Below, in pieces: positions 58,641 to 64,000 of a DNA stretch of 64,000 nucleotides (positions are counted from its first letter, which is position 1; each line of letters begins with the position of its first letter). This DNA comes from Mucilaginibacter sp. KACC 22773 (lineage in GTDB: Bacteria; Bacteroidota; Bacteroidia; Sphingobacteriales; Sphingobacteriaceae). The stretch spans positions 1,798,001-1,862,000 of the forward strand of contig NZ_CP117883.1 in assembly GCF_028736215.1 (NCBI RefSeq). The letters run 5' to 3'. The position numbers were made by a program, and so were the translations under genes. The notes beneath the pieces are model-generated. The model saw only the letters and a program-made list of their open reading frames with translations, ran no database searches and was not told where the DNA came from.

Positions 58641-59664
58641 TCGGGCTTCCGTAGCTGATATTTACGTTAATGCGTTTATCTAATGCGCCTAAAGCATCGG
58701 CAGTGTTTTTGGTCATTACAATGAGCACATTTTTGGTAGCCTCGCTATCAGTAAAACGACCCACTACTTTAGCATAAGTAGTATGATTATTCATCGGGTT
58801 GGTGATTTTTATAACCGTGCCTATTGGTGCGGTGCGGTGTAACACCAATTCTTTTTTAGGGTCAAGGCTGGTATCATCTATCCAGGTGGCTACGCCTTTT
58901 TCGTTTTTTTCATATAAGCCAAAACGGTTGGCTTTAAATTTTGCGTCGGCACTATCAATTGGCATGTTTGCCGAATCGGTTTTCAATACATCCTGCTTGG
59001 CAACCGTCCGTTCTTCTGGCGGCATACCGGTACGAACTTTGATTATCTGGTCGGCTTTTAGATCATCAGAGCTTAAGTTGTTTAAATTCCTGATGTCCTC
59101 AACCGAAGTATTGAATCTTTTGGCAATTGAGTAAATTGTTTCGCCGGCCGATATTTTATACTGTTGTACGTTATCCATATTTACCGCTGTAGCTGGCTGC
59201 GTTGTTGCCGGTGCCGGTGTAGCTGGTTTTGGTGTTGCTGCCACGGGTTGCTGTACTACCGGTGCCTGCTGTGGCTGTGCTACCGGTTGCTGAACTACCG
59301 GTGACGTTTTGGTAACAGCGGGCTGAACCTGGGTCTTTTGCTGTACTACAGCCGGTTGTACCGCCGGTTTTGTTGGCTGCACTGTAGTTGCCGTTTGGGC
59401 TTCATCAAATGGCAGGTCGGTAGGCACCTTAATGGTGCCGCCAATTTTAAGCGGTGCGTTGTTGTTAAACTGGATAATGGCTTTTGGGCTTACTTTATAG
59501 CGCCTGCCTATGGAGTAGTAATTGTCTTTAGGATCTAATTTGTGAAGGATGATTTTTTTACCATTCTGGTTTTCAACACCAATGGAATCTTTAGCAGTGC
59601 TTGCAAAAACGGAGACAGAAATGGTTAGTAGGGGAGCGATCAATAAAAGGACCTTTAATTTCAT
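58633..59664 (-). CDS. LysM / RlpA-like (DPBB) peptidoglycan-binding protein
   Basis: A 343-residue exported protein. Signal peptide 1-22 or so. First LysM at about 39-82 (LHKLDPKDNYYSIGRRYKVSPKAIIQFNN), a Pro/Gln/Val/Ala linker (about 90-165), second LysM (about 168-212, YKISAGETIYSIAKRFNTSVEDI), then an RlpA-type double-psi beta-barrel (about 240-343). It likely binds and trims wall glycan. Overlaps udk by 8 bases. Confidence 0.82.
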   Translation of the reverse strand: MKLKVLLLIAPLLTISVSVFASTAKDSIGVENQNGKKIILHKLDPKDNYYSIGRRYKVSPKAIIQFNNNAPLKIGGTIKVPTDLPFDEAQTATTVQPTKPAVQPAVVQQKTQVQPAVTKTSPVVQQPVAQPQQAPVVQQPVAATPKPATPAPATTQPATAVNMDNVQQYKISAGETIYSIAKRFNTSVEDIRNLNNLSSDDLKADQIIKVRTGMPPEERTVAKQDVLKTDSANMPIDSADAKFKANRFGLYEKNEKGVATWIDDTSLDPKKELVLHRTAPIGTVIKITNPMNNHTTYAKVVGRFTDSEATKNVLIVMTKNTADALGALDKRINVNISYGSPNE

Positions 59665-59670
59665 AATATG

Positions 59671-60450
59671 TTATAATACAGTATTTTGTAAATTTAAAAC
59701 TATTAACACCGACCTGTTTTTAAGGTAGATCAGTTTATTATCATGTACTACAAACGCCTCGGGCTGCAATTTTTGTATATCGCTTTGCAACAAATCGTGA
59801 TAAACAGTACCACCCTCATCGTCAAAAATATAAAGGTGCTGTTTAAGTTGCCCGTCCAAAAACGTGTGCAAAGATACAATTCTAAAATTATTGTGCTCAA
59901 GGTAATCCACGGTATTTCCGTAGGCGTCAACACCGGGGGGCAAACTTTTAAATGCTTGTGCCGGTAACACCTGCGGGCTTAAAATATGGTTGTTGAAGCC
60001 CACATCAATAACAGGCTGGTAGGTTCTTACTATTCCCCCGGTTTTGATATCGGCCAGAACGAGCTTTGGGGGCTGTATTTGAGTATTGTAAACTACCGGT
60101 CCAGTTGCCGAGAGATGATCAAATGCCAGGGTGTAATTGCTCCATAAGGTTTTTCCGGACAGCCCGTCAATAGCTGTTAATCCCTTGTGTGCCGGGCCTT
60201 TTTCTGATTGATAATTATGCAAAACAAGTACTCCGTCAAACGCGGTCTCGATACCGGTAAGCCATCGCTCGGGAGTAGTAAGACCTTCAAAGTTTACGAT
60301 GCCGCTATCCAGGTTGATTGATGTAAATGAAACCAATTTATCCCCGCTATTGCGTACTTCCAGAAATATAATATTACCCGGCCCGTCAATCTCGATACGC
60401 CACACGGGCCATTTACACTGATGTTGGATGAATGGTAGCAACTTTGTCAT
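59671..60450 (-). CDS. DUF4905 domain protein
   Basis: About 259 residues. A beta-propeller-like DUF4905 pattern (WPVWRIEIDGPGNIIFLEVRNSGDKLVSFTSINLDSG, GNTVDYLEHNNFRIVSLHTF) without a signal peptide. I place the start at 60450 (MTKLLPFI); the frame reaches 60504. It is 6 bases upstream of the LysM gene, so likely first in that operon. Function unknown. Confidence 0.72.
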   Translation of the reverse strand: MTKLLPFIQHQCKWPVWRIEIDGPGNIIFLEVRNSGDKLVSFTSINLDSGIVNFEGLTTPERWLTGIETAFDGVLVLHNYQSEKGPAHKGLTAIDGLSGKTLWSNYTLAFDHLSATGPVVYNTQIQPPKLVLADIKTGGIVRTYQPVIDVGFNNHILSPQVLPAQAFKSLPPGVDAYGNTVDYLEHNNFRIVSLHTFLDGQLKQHLYIFDDEGGTVYHDLLQSDIQKLQPEAFVVHDNKLIYLKNRSVLIVLNLQNTVL

Positions 60451-60545
60451 AAAGTGTGTAAATATGCTTAATATCTTCAAAACAGTGTTAATTTTACCAA
60501 ACATTGCCGCTGCGGCGGTATTAAAAGCACTAAATCACTACTACT

Positions 60546-61025
60546 ATGAATGCTGAACAAATTAGCTTAGAAGAAACAAAAGTAAAGCCGGTTGTCGACC
60601 ATTTGAACGATCTTTTGGCAAACTACCACATCCATTACCAAAAACTGCGCGGATGCCATTGGAATGTAAAAGGGCCAAGTTTTTTTACATTGCACCTTAA
60701 ATTTGAGGAGTTGTATACCGCTGCTTTATTAACCATTGATGAACTGGCCGAAAGGATCCTGTCGTTAGGTAAACCACCGTATAGTACGTTTAAAGACTAT
60801 ATCGAAACCGCCCAAATTAAAGAAATTCAAACCATTGGTTTAAAGGATACCCTAATGGTAAAGGCCATTATTGACGACCTTGCCGCCCTGATAGCCAAAG
60901 AAAGGGAGATCCTGGATATTACAGCGGAAGCCGGCGATGACGGTACCAACGATATGGTGAACCGCTTTATGCAGTTTAATGAAAAAAATACCTGGATGCT
61001 GCGTTCATTTGTTAACGAGGATTAA
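60546..61025 (+). CDS. dps: Dps family DNA starvation/ferritin-like protein
   Basis: A 159-residue four-helix ferritin-like protein. LNDLLANYHIHYQKLRGCHWNVKGPSFFTLHLKFEELY carries the Dps ferroxidase ligands (His of HWNV and the acidic residues of the FEELY helix). It forms 12-mers that bind iron and protect DNA. Its own terminator may be the hairpin at 62478, now beyond an IS3 element. Confidence 0.92.
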   Translation: MNAEQISLEETKVKPVVDHLNDLLANYHIHYQKLRGCHWNVKGPSFFTLHLKFEELYTAALLTIDELAERILSLGKPPYSTFKDYIETAQIKEIQTIGLKDTLMVKAIIDDLAALIAKEREILDITAEAGDDGTNDMVNRFMQFNEKNTWMLRSFVNED

Positions 61026-61129
61026 GGCGTTAATAAAATAGAAGCAAGAATTAAGAGTCAAGAATTAAGAGAGGAATGTCTTGTCCTGAAATAGGTTGAC
61101 AGTATAGTTAACTTAAATAATCAGGAAAA

Positions 61130-61519
61130 ATGACAAAAAGTAAGCGAAAAGTAATTCGGTACAGTATTAGCTTTAAACAAAAAGTAGTCAATGAGATTGA
61201 ACAGGAGGGTCTGCAGATCTCAGAAGCAAATCGTCGTTATGGCATAGGTGGGGCAGAGACGATAAACAAATGGCTTAAAGAATTAGGGAAACAACATTTA
61301 TTAAATACGGTAATTAGAGTGGAAACGAAAGATGAGAAAGACCGGCTGTTGGAGTTAGAGAAAGAGGTCAAGAAGTTAAAATTAGCTTTGGCAGATGCCT
61401 ATTTGTCAAGAGATTGCGCAGAGGAAGTGATCAGGCAGGCAGGTAAACTATACGGGACAGATTTAAAAAAAAAGTTTGGCACAGCAGCATCGGATTCCTC
61501 CGGAAGCGATACGCGCTAA
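61130..61519 (+). CDS. IS3 transposase orfA
   Basis: A 129-residue helix-turn-helix protein: SFKQKVVNEIEQEGLQISEANRRYGIGGAETINKWLKEL, then a leucine-zipper-like helix (RLLELEKEVKKLKLALADAYL). It binds the element ends. The slippery heptamer A-AAA-AAG (61468-61474, within A9) shifts translation by -1 into orfB. Without a shift it ends at 61519. Confidence 0.92.
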   Translation: MTKSKRKVIRYSISFKQKVVNEIEQEGLQISEANRRYGIGGAETINKWLKELGKQHLLNTVIRVETKDEKDRLLELEKEVKKLKLALADAYLSRDCAEEVIRQAGKLYGTDLKKKFGTAASDSSGSDTR

Positions 61520-61605
61520 GTGAGCTATGTAGCTATTTCGAAGTAAGCAGGAGTGGTTATTATAAAGCCGTAGAGTCAGCGGATAAGAAACTGTTAAATG
61601 AGCAG

Positions 61606-62328
61606 TTGGTATTGTCGCTTATACATGATGTACGTAGGCGTCACCCGCGTATAGGAGGCAAGAAGTTGTACTCCGTTTTAAAGGGTGATCTGAAGCAAGC
61701 GGGAATAAAGCTTGGCCGGGATAAGTTCTTTGAGTTGTTGGCGCGGAACGGTTTATTGGTAAAGAGGCGTCGTAAATATATCTCAACGACAGATTCTTAC
61801 CATCGTTTTAGGGTATACAGGAACTTGTTGAAAGATAAACTGCTGCATAAGGCGCACCAGGGTTGGGTTTCGGATATTACCTATATCCGAACAAAGGATG
61901 ACTTTGTGTATCTGTTCCTGATCACAGATGCCTACTCACGGAAGATCGTGGGCTGGCATTTATCGGATAGTTTAAAGATAAAAGGAGCTATTAATGCTTT
62001 GAAAATGGCCATCAGGCAATGCCCGGATACCAAAGACCTGATTCATCATTCAGATCGCGGAATTCAGTATTGCAGTAAGGATTATGTAAAGCTGCTGAAG
62101 AAGGCCAAAATAAAGATCAGCATGACTGAGGCGAACCATTGTTATGAAAATGCTACAGCCGAGCGGATAAACGGCATTCTAAAGCAGGAATATGGCTTAG
62201 ATGAAGCTTTTACATCTGAGGGCAATGCGGTAAAGGCAGTAAAAGAAGCGATATGGTCGTATAATACGGACCGGCCACACTGGTCACTGAATTTAGCAAC
62301 CCCGCAGCAGGTGCATATTGCTGCTTAA
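61606..62328 (+). CDS. IS3 transposase orfB (DDE integrase)
   Basis: 240 residues from TTG at 61606, but the same frame is open from the slippery site at about 61472, so the working product is an OrfAB fusion of about 399 residues. The DDE triad is intact: Asp in WVSDITYI, Asp in HHSDRGIQY, Glu in NATAERINGILKQEY. It cuts and joins the element's ends. Confidence 0.92.
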   Translation: MVLSLIHDVRRRHPRIGGKKLYSVLKGDLKQAGIKLGRDKFFELLARNGLLVKRRRKYISTTDSYHRFRVYRNLLKDKLLHKAHQGWVSDITYIRTKDDFVYLFLITDAYSRKIVGWHLSDSLKIKGAINALKMAIRQCPDTKDLIHHSDRGIQYCSKDYVKLLKKAKIKISMTEANHCYENATAERINGILKQEYGLDEAFTSEGNAVKAVKEAIWSYNTDRPHWSLNLATPQQVHIAA

Positions 62329-62384
62329 GTTATTAACAAGCAACAGGAAATTTTAAAAGAAAAAAAGAAGCAAAAAAAGAAAAG

Positions 62385-62431
62385 GGTGTTAATAAGTCGA
62401 AAACTCTACGAGTTTCCGACTTATTAACACC
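62385..62431. repeat. 22-bp inner hairpin of the IS3 element
   Basis: GGTGTTAATAAGTCGAAAAC.. (62385-62406) pairs with its complement (62410-62431) with one mismatch and a 3-base TAC loop. It lies between the orfB stop and the right end. It may stop read-through in either direction or help transposition. Confidence 0.75.
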
Positions 62432-62477
62432 TCAAGTAACAAACAATAAAGTGTCTACTTTTTTCAGGACATGACAG

Positions 62478-62507
62478 AAGCCGCTTACATTGTAAGCGGC
62501 TTTTTTT
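62478..62507 (+). terminator. Rho-independent terminator (probably for dps)
   Basis: AAGCCGCTTACA and TGTAAGCGGCTT form a 12-bp stem with a minimal loop, followed by a run of T. No gene ends just before it except the inserted IS, so it likely ended the dps transcript before insertion. Confidence 0.75.
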
Positions 62508-62628
62508 AGGGATTTTTTGCTGACGAATCATAGCAAACCTTACTGGTGTATCTGATTATCTCCTAACTTTAAAGTCAATAAACCAATTGATAAAATATTC
62601 AGACAGACCTTAATTTAGCTTTCATAAA

Positions 62629-63036
62629 ATGAAAGAACAAATTGACACTAAGGAAAACCCGTTAGCCCTTAAAACACCGCCGCTATCATCAGAATATACT
62701 ATGTACACCGATGTAAAAGATGGTAAAGAAGTTTTGGTGTGCACCGTTGGCAAAACGGTGTTACTGTATGATTACCGTTGCCTTGAAGATTTGCACACAA
62801 TGCTTAAGCAACACGGCGACTGGATGGAACTGGGAAGTGCCGACGAGCAAAAGCCGGCCAAAGAAAGCACTGTTGAAGCATGGGGACGATCCTCCGAAAA
62901 TCCTGTTGGTGGCTGGTATGGGCTCAAGAAAGGTTTACGTGGCCGTTTTGGCATGTATATACCACCATTAATGGAAGCACTGGGAGTTGCAGAGATAACG
63001 CATGAGGCAAAAGGGAATAAAATGCGGGCAAAATAA
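62629..63036 (+). CDS. Small conserved hypothetical protein
   Basis: A 135-residue protein. The C-terminal block, ENPVGGWYGLKKGLRGRFGMYIPPLMEALG, is highly ordered and reminds me of a conserved Bacteroidota domain of unknown function, but I do not name it. No signal peptide. DNA of the frame is clean and the start (ATG) follows a purine-rich stretch. Confidence 0.7.
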   Translation: MKEQIDTKENPLALKTPPLSSEYTMYTDVKDGKEVLVCTVGKTVLLYDYRCLEDLHTMLKQHGDWMELGSADEQKPAKESTVEAWGRSSENPVGGWYGLKKGLRGRFGMYIPPLMEALGVAEITHEAKGNKMRAK

Positions 63037-63064
63037 CCATATAAACGCTATCGCGTATCGCAAT

Positions 63065-63736
63065 TTAGGTTGAGGTATCTGTTTCGTCCCACTCTTCAAT
63101 TCCGGAGAAGCGGCGAAGCCAGTTCAGCGCTTTATGCCTTTCGAAAGAAACGACACGGTCTACCGTCGATGTGTTTGGGTTGCCGTTAAAATAAATATCT
63201 CTCAGGTAAGTGGTAACCAATTCATTAAAAAGGTTTTCGTCGATGATGGTTGTTTCGTCGATATAATGCAGTTTTGTTAAAAAATCATTTAAAGGCTCGC
63301 CAGCCAAAGGAACAACGGTATCAAATTCATTAAATTCCTCGTCGTCTATGGGCTGGCATGAAACCGAAAGTTTTGTAACTAATCCAAGTGACCAGGCCAA
63401 TACGTAAGCCGCTTCTATTTGCCATGAAAAATTTACCAGTGCTTTTCTGTCTGTAACTTTTCCTTCAAACAATTTTGTTTCCCGTTCACTAACATATTCC
63501 CATAGGCCCTCAGCTTTTAACCAGTTCATGATTTTTTGACGATGTTTTTCATGCTGTGCTGCAATCGAAACTGCATACAAAATGATAATCCGGCAGCCAA
63601 CGTCAAAAGGTTTTGCAAAGCTTTCAGGATCAAAATCAAGATAAGGCAGGTACTGTATTTTGATATCACCTATGCCATGATCGCTCAATCGTTTTTCAAT
63701 TGCTTTTTTTCTATCAATGGACGATTTGTTTATCAT
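63065..63736 (-). CDS. DUF4272 domain protein
   Basis: A 223-residue protein. KAIEKRLSDHGIGDIKIQYLPYLDFDPESFAKPFDVGCRIIILYAVSIAAQH and FSWQIEAAYVLAWSLGLV fit the DUF4272 pattern. Soluble, mainly helical. Members often appear next to toxin or immunity genes, but no such gene is seen here. Function unknown. Confidence 0.75.
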   Translation of the reverse strand: MINKSSIDRKKAIEKRLSDHGIGDIKIQYLPYLDFDPESFAKPFDVGCRIIILYAVSIAAQHEKHRQKIMNWLKAEGLWEYVSERETKLFEGKVTDRKALVNFSWQIEAAYVLAWSLGLVTKLSVSCQPIDDEEFNEFDTVVPLAGEPLNDFLTKLHYIDETTIIDENLFNELVTTYLRDIYFNGNPNTSTVDRVVSFERHKALNWLRRFSGIEEWDETDTST

Positions 63737-63744
63737 AAGTAATT

Positions 63745-64000
63745 TTATCCAAGTGGATATTTCAAATATATCAACACTAATGGGATAAGCAAAAAAGGTA
63801 TCTCAATTAAAGCGGCTTTCAATTCCCCTATGTAAAAAAACATCACCATCAGGAAAAATATCAGGGCGGCGTTTAAAATGTTACCTGCTACAAAAGTTTG
63901 CGGCATAAGGATAAGTATTCCGCTTAGCAGTGTCAAAAGCGATATTACTTTTAATGTAGTGGGGCTTAAATTCCATTTGCCAAACAATTCTGCTTCGGGG
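63745..64000 (-). CDS. Membrane protein, partial at the window edge
   Basis: At least 84 residues; the 5' end runs out of the window (frame is open at 64000). Three membrane segments are visible, around TLKVISLLTLLSGILILM, ILNAALIFFLMVMFFYIG and IPFLLIPLVLIYLKY. The pattern resembles the C-terminal half of DoxX-like proteins, but this is a guess from part of a gene. TTG at 63987 is unlikely to be the start. Confidence 0.6.
   Translation of the reverse strand, partial: PEAELFGKWNLSPTTLKVISLLTLLSGILILMPQTFVAGNILNAALIFFLMVMFFYIGELKAALIEIPFLLIPLVLIYLKYPLG

Larger units (their letters stand above)
61082..62471. mobile_element. IS3-family insertion sequence
   Basis: A 1390-base element. The ends are TGTCCTGAAATAGGTTGAC (left) and the reverse complement of TGTCCTGAAAAAAGTAGAC (right). 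orfA and orfB lie inside in the right order with a slippery A9. I could not find matching target duplications of 3 bases at the edges (TCT left, TGA right), so one edge may have changed. It sits between dps and the small gene at 62629. The structure looks active. Confidence 0.9.

Noticed and set aside
1..64000. tRNA or rRNA genes
   Set aside because: Scanning by eye for T-loop and acceptor pairs found no convincing cloverleaf; a covariance search would be needed to be sure.

Overview
The window reads as chromosome of a Bacteroidota member, most likely family Sphingobacteriaceae (Mucilaginibacter/Pedobacter-like). The evidence is Bacteroidota-type TonB proteins with a cytoplasmic N-terminal segment, DUF5686/carboxypeptidase-regulatory fusions, many SPII lipoproteins, -7 boxes of the TAnnTTTG type, A-rich start regions, frequent TTG starts, and a dense set of short dispersed intergenic repeats. 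I saw no rRNA, tRNA, CRISPR array or replication origin. Family names come from reading motifs; no database search was run.

Layout. 1-3.2 kb: three tandem tonB paralogues. 3.2-5.6 kb: two GNAT acetyltransferases, a secreted His-rich protein and a cold-shock protein. 5.7-10.3 kb: a membrane-anchored protein and a large DUF5686 protein. 10.5-11.3 kb: a zeta-toxin-like P-loop kinase behind a 71-aa protein. 11.5-15.1 kb: lipoproteins, a dienelactone-hydrolase-like lipoprotein and an SDR enzyme. 15.3-17.9 kb: a divergent cassette of exported and membrane proteins, one with a YEATS-like domain. 18.2-18.6 kb: a UPF0175 antitoxin next to a toxin stub. 19-28.7 kb: glycosyltransferase, GH5 enzyme, PurL, VOC protein, a NUDIX (NrtR-like) regulator and a YncE/phosphoesterase fusion. 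28.8-35.9 kb: lipoprotein, GH25 lysozyme, truncated globin, a MarR-MFS-isochorismatase cluster, YitT, a VOC protein and an SGNH hydrolase. 36-40.2 kb: thioesterase, FabH, and MetE behind a cobalamin riboswitch. 40.5-45.1 kb: NHL lipoprotein, PAP2 phosphatase, and a dioxygenase/unknown/cupin operon. 45.5-49.4 kb: TatA, aspartate kinase, a DUF3298 lipoprotein, GNAT and YggS. 49.4-54.7 kb: DUF4296 lipoprotein, MutS2 and a CE2-like esterase. 55.6-57.5 kb: a CoA-transferase subunit pair split by a broken four-helix-bundle gene. 57.5-61 kb: an Imm/SHOCT membrane protein, uridine kinase, LysM/RlpA protein, DUF4905 and Dps. 61.1-62.5 kb: a complete IS3-family element. The end holds a small conserved protein, DUF4272 and a partial membrane protein.

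Most of the window is housekeeping and envelope biology. The accessory signals worth following are: (i) the divergent 15.3-17.9 kb cassette, with an exported YEATS-like domain and a duplicated 20-bp motif between the arms; (ii) the kinase pair at 10.5 kb; (iii) the four-helix-bundle insertion flanked by inverted AT-rich repeats; (iv) a composite repeat family found in several intergenic gaps; (v) regulatory sites readable by eye, namely the B12 riboswitch, an 18-bp palindrome at marR and a near-leaderless promoter at the NUDIX regulator.
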